Source: Cordia subcordata (taxonomy: Eukaryota > Streptophyta > Magnoliopsida > Boraginales > Cordiaceae). Taken from it: DNA of 64,000 bases. Shown piece by piece: positions 12,671 through 22,211 of the stretch (its first letter is position 1; every line of letters begins with the position of its first letter). A program made the position numbers and the translations under genes. The notes beneath the pieces were generated by a model that searched no databases, was not told where the DNA came from, and worked only from the letters and a program-made list of their open reading frames with translations. The stretch lies in the NCBI GenBank assembly GCA_028554755.1, contig JAPTOF010000009.1:13989501-14053500 (forward strand), in the 5' to 3' direction.

Positions 12671-13389
12671 CGATAGTGACCTACCGTTTGCTTATCCTTA
12701 AATTTGAAAATTTTAAAAATTATAAATGGTTGGGGCTTTAATAAAAATGGTAAGTCATCTATCGAAGCGGTAGGTGACCAACCGAAATTTGCCTTTATGT
12801 ACCTGCCCTGATTTTTTCTTCTCTTTGTGTTCTTCCCTTCCCCCCGCGCCCCTTAAGTTTTAGACTGAAAAAAATCCCCTCCCAACCCATTTTTCTACAA
12901 AAAAAAAAATACTCCAAGCCTAAGAAATTGCCTTGCAAGTTTTCTAAATTCTCGCCTTTTAATTTGTTATAATTTTGATTTTTACGTGTATATACGTGTT
13001 GTTAATATGAATACATATATATGTGTAATGTATATAGTATGTACGTATATATACAGTATATGCACATGTTACATTGATATGTGTATAACTATATGTGTTT
13101 TAATATATATATGTTTATTTTACATGCATATGTATATCTATATTTGATATGTATATGAATATTGTATGTGTATACATTTTGAATTCCATTATTTTGTAGT
13201 AAGTTAAATAATTTATTTATCTTGTTATTTTAATTTTAGGATATTTAACATAATTTTGTAATGTATGACCTTTTTTTTTAGTTAGAAATTTATAGTATTT
13301 AGAAAATTTAGAAAGATTTTAGAAAATTTATGATTTTTAGAAAATTTTTAGAATCAAAATTTTGATTTGACATTAAAAACTTATGCAAA

Positions 13390-14160
13390 TTTATTAGGAA
13401 TATAGTGTAATTGATTGTATTTTATTAGGAATATGGTGTAATTTATTAGGATTTGAATGTAGTTTATTTTATTAGAAAAGTAATATAATTTAATAGGAAA
13501 TTAATATAATTTATTAGAAAATATGGTTAAGAAATTTCCTTAGGAATTTCTTATAATTTATTAGGATTTTAATAAAGTTTATTTGATTAGAAAATTAATA
13601 TAATTGATTGTAATTTATTAGGAATATTGTATAACTTATTAGGAACGAGAATGTAGTATATTTGATTAGAAAAGTAATATAATTTAATAGGAAATTAATA
13701 TAATTTATTAGAAAATAAATATAAGAAATTTTCTTAGGAATTTAATATAATTTATTAGGAATTTAATAAAGTTTATTTGATTAGAAAATTAATATAATTG
13801 ATTGTAATTTAGTAGGAATATGGTGTAATTTATTAGGATTTGAATGTAGTTTATTTGATTAGAAAAGTAATATAATTTAATAGGAAATTAATATAATTTA
13901 TTAGAAAATATGGTTAAGAAATTTCCTTAGGAATTCTTATGTAATTTATTAGGAATTTAATAAAGTTTATTTGATTAGAAAATTAATATAATTGATTGTA
14001 ATTTAGTAGGAATATGGTGTAATTTATTAGGATTTGAATGTAGTTTATTTGATTAGAAAAGTAATATAATTTAATAGGAAATTAATATAATTTATTAGAA
14101 AATATGGTTAAGAAATTTCCTTAGGAATTCTTATGTAATTTATTAGGATATTATATAATT
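13390..14160. repeat. About four tandem copies of a 194-bp AT-rich unit
   Basis: The landmark GAATGTAGT(T/A)TATTT occurs near 13455, 13649, 13842 and 14037, a spacing of 193-195 bp. Each unit is built of shorter pieces resembling TAATATAATTTATTAGGAAA. The array lies between the left end of MULE1 and the 3' end of its transposase gene. It has no coding capacity. Confidence 0.9.
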
Positions 14161-16470
14161 TAAGATTATTTACGCATGTTAATTGTTTGATCATAGGATA
14201 CAGCATGGATGTTCACCTTAGACCCCAAGATGTATCCCTCTTGATCATAGGATACAGCATGGATGTCCACTTGCCACAGGTACATGTCTTCTCATAAAAC
14301 CTGACCACTTGTACAAGACGTTTGTTAGTGAATGATTCTGGCAACCTGCTAACCTGTGCTATACATGTTTCGTAGTGAAAATGGAACACATTATGATGGT
14401 ATGACTTTGCATCCCACTTGTCAAACAACTCTCTCACTCTAATCAAGATGACAAATTCTTATCCCGCCAAGTGCCTCGCATGTATAGATCGATTGTAGAA
14501 GTATTCGGTACACTTCATGAAAGTGTGCGATACTAATGCTGTGATGGGCAAATACCTCGCCCAACAAGGACATCGTTGAAACACTGTTTGTTGTCATCAT
14601 ACCCCACCGATAACCTCCATCAGCACACAACGTTCACATCTCCTGGTCTATGTTGGTGAGATAGTCATATGCCGGTCTACCAACCCTGTTTGGTGTTGGG
14701 TCAACTTCTAAAATTTTCCGCATTACTTCTACATGTTTGCAGCCTTGATTTTCCTTACTAGCTCTCCAACATAAGTCATTTATATACTGGTTGTGGAATT
14801 GTTTCATGACATTGCTTTTGAGGTGCTTCAAGCATATCCAATGCTTCACCCATAATTGCCCAAAAGATGAGATACGATTCACGGCAGCAAAAATTCCTGC
14901 ATGTCTATCAGACACTATACAAATCTCCTCTATATCATGGAGAAAATGCATCCGTACTAGTTGAAGAAACCATGACTAGCTATCAGTTGTCTCTACATCG
15001 ACAACTGCAAATGCCAGTGGTAAGATCTGCCTATTCGCATCAGTTGTCAATGCTATTAGAAGATGCCCTTTATATTGACTGTACAGGTGAGTCCTGTTGA
15101 GAGATAGCATTGGACGACAATGCTTCCACGCTGCAATGCATGGTGCAAATGCCCAAAACACATAATAAAAAATTTTGTTTCCTCGCGTCGACCCTTGGAA
15201 GAACTTGTATGTTACAACTATTCCCAAATTAGTTGCCTTGACAACTCTAAATAACCACGGAAGTAACTAGTACGACTCGTCCCAATTGCCGTACACTATT
15301 TTGATGGCTTTATTTCGGCCATGCCATGTCTTACTGTATGAAATGTTCATGTGAAAGGTGTCCATAATGTGTGCTTGTACAAAAGCCACCTCAAAATCAG
15401 GCTTCTGTATTACGAAGTGCATAACCGTATATCCGACCAGCGCAACGGTAACATTTTTATGGTCGGACCTTCGTCTATCACCGAAGCAATTATGCACGCC
15501 CTAATACTTTGTTATTTTAAACTGGCGGTGTGTGGATTTTCGAACTGCCCACAATTCCCACTTACATGGATTTCTAAGGTTGGAAGCATTTACACAACAA
15601 ACAAGCCATAAATTTGGTTCAGACCTCCTGACTTTGTATTCATGTTGTACCATTATCGAGTACATCTAAACTGCCCGAATCACGTCCTTCTTGGATAGGA
15701 AAACCATTCCTTTGGCCAATTCCTTCTTGTTCTCGTCCCAAAATAAGTGTGTTTTGTGCTTCTCCACACTATTCATATAATATTCTTGACTAACGGTATG
15801 AAACTGAGCAGTTTCAAGTACACTGTACATTAGTACCACACTGCTACTAGACCCCGCACCACCTGATGGCCTTTCACATTTAGCATTAACATTCCCAACG
15901 TTTGAATTTTCGTCGAAGACATCATCAACATCATACCAAGCATCTTTCTCGTTCAGGGCCATGCCCTCATCTTCTTTGTTGGGTTCGGACTAAAATGTGT
16001 CCATATTCAAGTCCACCCTCACACTATGAGATAGCCCTAGTATGTCAAACCCAGCAACATTGTAATGTGATGGTTCGACGTTCAGGTCGGGAACAACGCC
16101 ATCACGCTGGAAATCACTGCTTCGTTGCAGAATGTATACGTCGTCTGCCTTTACTTCAACAATAACATGAGCATTATTCATGTTATTATCATCACAAGCT
16201 ATCTGAAACACATCTATCAAATCTTCATCGTTGCTGATTGCCGCCTCACTAAAATATGGATACTGTACCTATACGACCCTCGATTGGAAACGATGCGATA
16301 GCTCAACCCTGTCGATGCCATAACGCAAATTAAGCTTCTCATAGATGTTATAAACAAATTCATTGTATGATGTTTTATGTGTTATTTTGACCTTACAAAC
16401 AGGTTTCGTAGTTTCATAATCGATACCGTAAAGGCCATTAATTTTTTCCTTGTCATAATATAAAAGAATA
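14160..16470 (-). pseudogene. mudrA-like: MURA-like transposase of MULE1, inactivated
   Basis: A nearly continuous leftward frame of about 770 codons. The N-terminal part resembles the PB1-like/DUF region of plant MuDR transposases (GIDRVELSHRF, 16330; AHVIVEVKADDVY, 16150). Next come the DUF4371-like MudR segment (15660-15300), the MULE DDE core (WKHCRPMLS, then THLYSQYKGHLL and LPLAFAVVD, 15100-15000; IVSDRHAGI, 14910), and the SWIM zinc-finger region (CTCGKW, about 14280). The first catalytic Asp position reads Asn (SLNRTHL); the second (SDRH) is kept. About half a dozen stop codons break it. The protein would bind the inverted repeats and cut and paste the element. Confidence 0.88.
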
Positions 16471-16731
16471 GAGATTGTATTTATATTTTTTGACTGATTA
16501 AAAAATATTAGAGAATAGTATAGAAGTATGTATGTGTAAAAGAGAATTGGAGCGATTTTGTACGTTTCGAAAATTAAGGAGATTGGGCGGATTATATATG
16601 GGTAATAAGAATTTTAGATCGGGGATGTTGGGCCTTCCGAGAATGAAAGAGTAGGGATTATATAGGGGGTCAAGCCATTCAAGGCTGCTAGGTGAATTAC
16701 CGTTCAAATCCAAGTAATGCTATAAAGGAAT

Positions 16732-16830
16732 GGTAAGTGACTTACCGTTCTACGAGATTCCTGTTGACAACGTGTTAGACGGTAAGTCACTTACCGTTTA
16801 ATCAAGATGTGCTCTGACAATATGGTGAAC
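16732..16830. promoter_or_regulatory. Subterminal palindromes in MULE1, candidate transposase sites
   Basis: Two near-perfect palindromes, GGTAAGTGACTTACC at about 16732-16746 and GGTAAGTCACTTACC at about 16782-16796, followed by the half-site GATGACTTACCG at about 16840. On the left side GGTAAGTCATC and GGTAGGTGACC lie at about 12749-12780. Their position just inside the terminal repeats suggests binding sites for the transposase or a host factor; this is inference. Confidence 0.45.
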
Positions 16831-16849
16831 GGCAGTAGATGACTTACCG

Positions 16850-16930
16850 AAAATGATATTTTTTAAACAAATTTAAAAAATAAGGTATTTTTGCGATAAA
16901 AATTTAAAATAAGGGTATAAAAAAAATTCC
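16850..16930. repeat. MULE1 right terminal inverted repeat
   Basis: Complementary partner of 12590-12670, ending AATTCC at 16930 before E gag sequence resumes. Confidence 0.88.
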
Positions 16931-17224
16931 GAAACACATAAGTAGTTGGGTACTGCTGATACTCATAGACCAAGTCATCATGCATGGAACTTATCAGTAT
17001 TTCTCTAGCAGTGGAATCTTTCTTCTTTCATGCCTGATAAGCTTCCATTTCCTCCTGTGCTAAGCTGTCGCACGAGCCTCAGGCTCAGTCATCACATTGT
17101 TAACTACCTCAAGTGCCTCTTGTTTCTCAAGAACATGGCTTATCTTAAGTTTCCATAGGTTTTAGTTATCACCATTCAATTTGTCACCCTTATTAAGGCC
17201 AACTATGATAGTTTTTAAAGCCAT
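16931..17224 (-). pseudogene. gag: Copia E gag, N-terminal part
   Basis: Starts at the ATG complementary to 17222-17224 (MALKTIIVGLNKGDKLNGDN), the familiar copia Gag N-terminus, with LEKQEALEVVNNVMTEPEA further on. It reaches HDDLVYEYQQYPTTYV at 16931, where MULE1 interrupts it; the frame resumes at 12589. Two or more internal stops (after NGDN and after ARATA) and a frame change make it non-functional. Confidence 0.85.
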
Positions 17225-19071
17225 TTTCTAACATTTGTAGAGACATCCATTAGTACATGCATATATGCAATGATAAAATTGTTAATTAATGCAAATTGAA
17301 TTAATGGGAATCAAACAAAGAAAGTTAATCAAAAAGGTCACTAAGTTCACAATCATAGATCACTTCACTTTGTTTACAAACTTATCAACTTAATTTCATT
17401 AATGCAAGATGATGTTCTATCTTAACATAGAACTCCCACTATTCTATTATATTCAAAATATAATAAAGCTTTATGCACAATTAAGTTAAGCATAAATAAT
17501 TTAACAACATTATGGAGTCAATATATAAACTCGCATAAGCAATTGACATTCATAGAATACATACAATTTAAACAAAAGAAACAAACTGCACACATAAACA
17601 TATACATCATTCATCATCATTGTCTTCCATATTGAGGAATTTTAACCTTCTAGGAATAGAATCCTCAAAATTGACTTTCTTAAAGAGAAAAACAGGGTCA
17701 TACTTTGATAAACATGAGGTGATAGAAAGTTTCTTGTCATAACGTAAGTTAGAATGAACCCACAACCTAGTGGTTTTACACACATTTAACCAAGTGTAAT
17801 ACTCTAAAAACACGTAGACAAGGGTCTCATATCTCCTGCATACTTCTTTCACCATATCCTCGAGTCTTCCTGGTTCCCAAAAACTCTCAAGCATACCAGC
17901 CAAGTCTCTTGGAAAGGTATTGAGCAATACAAGATATTTTTCTTCTTCATTCATTATATACCTGTTAAAAATGACCTCTTAAATCTTTTTGTTTACTATT
18001 TTAACATGCTTAATTGACAAGTGATCATTTTCCATCTTATACCTTGCTAGTTCATTTCTCAAAAACCAAAGTCGCTGCCTTTGGACTTCAGTTCTTGGTA
18101 CATTAAGAGTACGTATGACTCTTGGAGCCCCAAGAATCCGTCGATTCCTATGACTCCTTCTATAGTCATTCACGACACTAATTCTATGTGCTCATGAATA
18201 TGCATCATAACGCATACTCTCCATCTTCTCTAGATATTTATTTACCTTCAACACAAAACAAATTAAGGAAATTTTTTTTTTTCGAAATTGAACTAACTAA
18301 AATATATATATTTTTTAAAAAATGATATTTTTTGTCAATAATGTTGATATAAAACCAAAAAGTATAGTTTATAACTCAGTGGTATTTAAAGCATAATTAT
18401 TTTGTAAGTCCAATTGTAAAAATTTGGAAAATATATAATTTCCATTTCAGTCAGTATCATAACATATAAGACGCAGACTAAAAAATAACATAATAATAGT
18501 TTTAGATTAGTGGTAAAGTCACTATTAAATATACATAGAGGTCACTAGTTCGAATCTTTGTGATAGCATATTATTTTTGCATTTTAAATATTACATGATT
18601 TAACTGTCATATATGTGGACTACCAAATTAAATAAAAAACTTCTACAGTCTAGTGGTGCATACATTGACATTATATCTGTCAGGTCTCAAGTTTGTGTCT
18701 TGCATAATTCTAGTTTCCCCCTTTTTTGTTCTTCAATAAAAGTATAAAAAAAGCATAGTATGATATTTGAACCACGCGCCTATGGGTTAACAATTCAGCA
18801 GACTACAACACCTTTGTGGTTGCAAACAAAATTGCAAACACTTATGATATTATGGCTTGTTCAAACTGAAAAAAAAAGGATCAAAATAGAAACGATTAAC
18901 ATAAATTCAAGTAAACCATACATAACCCATATGAAAAGAAACTCAACAATATTACAATTACGTTATGACTTTACACGTTACGAGATTTTGCATTATTTAT
19001 ATGAGATGTTTATCAAAATTCATGCCTCTCAACCAATAATTACTCTCGCAAAACAAATCAATCAAACACAA
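17225..19071 (-). other. Leader of copia E with two unrecognised ORFs
   Basis: Lies between the E primer site and gag. Minus-strand ORFs at 17979-18173 (64 codons, very Arg-rich) and 17607-17954 (115 codons, with an acidic tail MEDNDDE) sit close together in the same direction. I recognise neither and cannot exclude chance. The rest is AT-rich without genes. Confidence 0.35.
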
Positions 19072-19085
19072 GCTCTGATACTAAT
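19072..19085 (-). other. Primer-binding site of copia E
   Basis: On the minus strand ATTAGTATCAGAGC lies directly inside the right LTR. It matches the Met-tRNA complement TGGTATCAGAGC apart from one G-to-A change, and it establishes the minus orientation. Confidence 0.88.
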
Positions 19086-19474
19086 TGAAAACAAAAATGA
19101 ACAAAAAACACTAACCTCTTGCAATGTAAATTCCCTTCAATACTTTTTCTATTGATCGTTGATTACCTTACGAGAAGATGATGGATGTTTTCACAACACT
19201 AAATGCCTTTTTGTTCTAAATTTAGAGAAGAGAAATTTTCTACCTAGAGAATTTTCTTCAGAAAAATACAAAGAGAAGAAGGAAAAAGAGTAGTAGTTCT
19301 CTAGCGTATATTATACGTATATGTTATTTCATTAACTGCTAAGAAATAGTTTTATTCTGATAAGAAAAACTGACAGAGGTAGTTTTTCCAACAACTACCT
19401 CTATACCTTATCCATCCAATATTCGGGTCGGGTTGATCCACTCATGGGCGCCTACCTGGATCCATTTTCTTTCA
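19086..19474 (-). repeat. 5' LTR of copia E
   Basis: 389 bp, partner of 4324-4711. It is followed by the target duplication GTTTT at 19475-19479 and then by copy-2 flanking DNA. Confidence 0.93.
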
Positions 19475-20400
19475 GTTTTCTTACTTAAATAATTGCTTCT
19501 CATTGATTTTGAGCCCGTTTAAATTGATTTTTCTAATAAAAAATATTTTTTAAAAAAAATACATTCTTTTCTAGAAGTATTTAACTTGGTTTTTAAAAAA
19601 AAATTTTAAACTCTGAAAAAAATTCAAATTGAACTTTCTGAGACATTTTTTTTTCATAAGTCATAGAAAAAAACTTTTAAGAAAAAAAAAAGCAATCAAA
19701 AGAAGCCCTTTGTTGATAGGACTAAGATCTTCTCCTATTTTTTATTCTCTTCTATATATAGGAGGGATGATCTTAAGCATTCAGGCAACATAAAATTAAT
19801 CAAGACCCTTTTATCTCAAATCAAAATGGGAGGGGGGAAAGAGGGTGGAGGCGAAGTAGATATAGATAAACAATTTAAATTTTGAAATAAAGGGTCTAGA
19901 TTAGTATAATCCTACTTGAATGGTTAAGATCATCCCTCCTATATGTAGGAGAGAATAAAAAATAGGAGAAGATCCAAATCCATGACTAAACGTATATAAT
20001 TTAGCTGAAATAATACTGCAATCCAGAGCTTATGAAAGAAAGAAGTCCATACTTATTTCTAGTTTTACTATTTAATCGAGTGATGGTTTGCCAAAGATGT
20101 TGGAGATTTTCTAGCTATGGAATAGTTTATTGGTAATTTCCTATGAAACATATATATGTGTTCTTGGAAAAAATAATCAAAATAGTGTACAAGTTTATTA
20201 GATTTTTCTTATCCTGAAAGATTTATAAGTAACAAGAATATATGTTTTCTTTCCACTAATATTGAAAATTCGCAAATTTTCAGTCAGAATTCAGGTAATA
20301 AATGATACTCTTCTATATTCTCCAATAAAGAAAGAATTCAGGGGCAGGGAAAAGAACTTCCCCTAAAGCTAACCAACCATATGTGTGTCTAAGTTAATCA
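19475..20400. repeat. Copy 2 of the tandem duplication, right part
   Basis: Resumes the homology broken at 4323: it matches 1608-2075, including the region around CCATACTTATTTCTA and the segment near 20280-20390. It contains the longer version of the MITE. No gene. Confidence 0.75.
19511..19708. mobile_element. Tourist-like MITE, third copy
   Basis: 198 bp from GAGCCCGTTTAAATTGATTT to AGCAATCAAAAGAAGCCC, flanked by TTT. It is orthologous in position to 1649-1736. Confidence 0.65.
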
Positions 20401-20949
20401 GAAATTTTTTTAATTTATGTACATCTTGATCTTAGTTTGACATTTGTTTTTGGCTTTTGCTGTATCTAATTAAAATATGTAGACTTACTTAACAATTAAA
20501 AGACAATAATTTAAAGATGGCCTCATGAAATCAACTAATTATCACTATTTTCAGGATAAGCAATAGTTGTTTGGGTAATTGATCTTAATTTTTTTATTTT
20601 AATTGTTACTAGGTAGCTCTTTAGCTAATTGATTGAATAAAATGTGAGTGACAAAATTAGTTATTAGATTAGCCGGTGACTACAAATGACATAAAAAACC
20701 ATGGTATTACCACATTATTGTTACTATTATGATAATTATAATTATCATTGTTGTTGTTCTTGAAATGAGATAATTTATTAATAAATAAGCATAAGTTCCT
20801 TATAATAATATTTATTCTTAAAGCATAGTAAAAATATTTTTTGATAAACTATTAGCATCAATATTACAAAAAATATTTTTTAATATATTCAAAGTTCATT
20901 TTGTTCAACAAAAATAAGAAATGCACCAATAAAACTTACACTGTGTATG
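20401..20949. other. Non-coding AT-rich spacer
   Basis: No reading frame, RNA gene or repeat boundary recognised. It ends where gypsy RNase H similarity begins at about 20950-21012. Confidence 0.5.
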
Positions 20950-21011
20950 TTTAGTAAAGTGTTGATCACAAAAAGTAAGTATTGATGGAAAATATTATGG
21001 ACATTACCATG

Positions 21012-21812
21012 AAAGGATTTTACTTCTACAAGAATTTGATCTTGATATTAGGGATAAGAAAGGGTTAGAAAACATGGTAGCTGATCATTTTTCTAGATTG
21101 GTAGTTGAGCATGATAATTTTGAATCTCCTATTATTGTGTCTTTTCCAGATGAACAGCTATTGCAAATTTCTCGAGGCCCTTGGTATGCTGATATTGTAA
21201 ACTGCCTAGTTACAAATCAGCTACCTTCTCATTGGAGCAAGCATGATAGGCTCAAATTCTTATCTAAGGTAAAACATTTCTTTTGGGATGATCCTTATTA
21301 GTTCAAATATTGTCCTGAGCAGATTATTAGAAGGTGTATTCATGAACATGAGCAGCAAAGTATTATCTCTTTTTGTCATGATCATGCATGCAGAGTTCAC
21401 TTTAGTTCTAGAAAAACTACTTCCAAAATTTTGCAATGTGGATTTTATTGGCCCTCTATTTTTCGTGATTCTCATGCTCATTGCTCAGCTTGTGAAAGAT
21501 GTCATAGGTTAGGAAGTATAGGAAAAAGAAATATGATGCCCTTGAGTTCAATTTTAATTGTTAGTATTTTTGATGTCTAAGGTATTGATTTTATGGGTTC
21601 TTTTCCTAATTCTTTGGGTAATCTTTATATTTTGGTAGGAGTTGATTATGTTTCAAAATGGGTAAAGGCCAAAGCATGCAAAAATAATGATCCTAAAACT
21701 GTTGTCAAGTTCTTGAAGGAAAATATTTTTGCACGATTTGGCACTCCAAGAGTCATTATTAATTATGGGGGTAAACATTTTTTCAATAAGGTATTTGAGC
21801 AGTTAATGAAAA
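21012..21812 (+). pseudogene. pol: Gypsy RNase H end and integrase, interrupted
   Basis: Begins in RNase H (ILLLQEFDLDIRDKKG then MVADHFSRL). It continues through the integrase HHCC zinc finger (H and C residues in IHEHE, SFCHDHA and CSACERC; 21330-21500) and the core (GIDFMGSFPNSLGNLYILV, 21590; FARFGTPRVI, 21740). The second catalytic Asp is lost (INYGGKHF instead of a DGG motif). Premature stops occur at 21299 and near 21580. The frame ends at EQLMK where copia A inserts. Integrase normally joins element DNA to the chromosome. Confidence 0.85.
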
Positions 21813-22143
21813 TGTTGGGGAAAAACATGCAAATACAAAGAACACGAGAAGAAAACGGATACAAGAGAATTACATGGTTCGGCCTTAAAGCCTATGTTCA
21901 TGGATAACAAAGAATAATTTATTATCGATCAATGAATACTATAAGGCTCATACTCTAGTTTCTCTCACACCCCTAACGCAATGAGTATTGCCACATATTT
22001 ATAGTGCAAAGGTTTCCTAAAACCTATTAAGCGGAAAAGACAATAATTAATTAAGTGCTAAAAAACGTAACAAGCTATAAGGTAATATGCACATAAGGTA
22101 ATTTGCTATTCTTGTTGCCCAAGAATACAGGTCACATTCAATA
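21813..22143 (-). repeat. 3' LTR of copia A
   Basis: 331 bp matching the copia B LTRs in reverse, from the terminal TGTTGGGG (complement of CCCCAACA) to the complement of the B start TGTTGATTGTG, here mutated. A TATA box (complement of TATAAATA) lies near 21997-22004. The purine-rich GGTGGAGATT next to it on the minus strand is the polypurine tract. Confidence 0.88.
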
Positions 22144-22211
22144 AATCTCCACCTTGGCACGTATTCGCTCCAATCAACGCACCATCGTCCTCATTGCCAA
22201 CTGCCCCTACG

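Larger units (their letters stand above)
12590..16930 (-). mobile_element. MULE1, Mutator-like element inserted in E gag
   Basis: 4.34 kb with long terminal inverted repeats. The left end begins GGAAATTTTTTTCTACCC and the right end, on the complement, GGAATTTTTTTTATACCC; similarity continues for about 80 bp. The E gag frame is cut at both ends (HDDLVYEYQQYPTTYV before, MWNALNEKF after), so insertion was into coding sequence. The element carries one MURA-like transposase gene on the minus strand and a 194-bp tandem array. A clean 9-bp target duplication is not recognisable; the flanks share only a few bases, so it has decayed or the ends are off by a few bases. Confidence 0.88.
4324..19474 (-). 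mobile_element. Copia retrotransposon E, minus strand, with nested insertions
   Basis: A 15.15-kb interval bounded by two directly repeated LTRs of 388 and 389 bp, both starting TGAAAA and ending TTTCA, and flanked by the 5-bp duplication GTTTT (4319-4323 and 19475-19479). The paralogous unoccupied site near 1600-1612 has a single GTTTT in the same context, which fixes both ends. Orientation is set by a Met-tRNA primer site inside the right LTR, a polypurine tract inside the left LTR, and gag-pol reading leftward. The interior includes copia F sequence and MULE1. The rest of its reverse transcriptase and RNase H are missing. By eye the two LTRs differ at roughly one base in ten, mostly transitions, so the insertion is old. 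Confidence 0.95.

Noticed and set aside
12581..16939. 9-bp target duplication around MULE1
   Set aside because: Flanks CATTGCACA and GAAACACAT do not match convincingly at any nearby offset.
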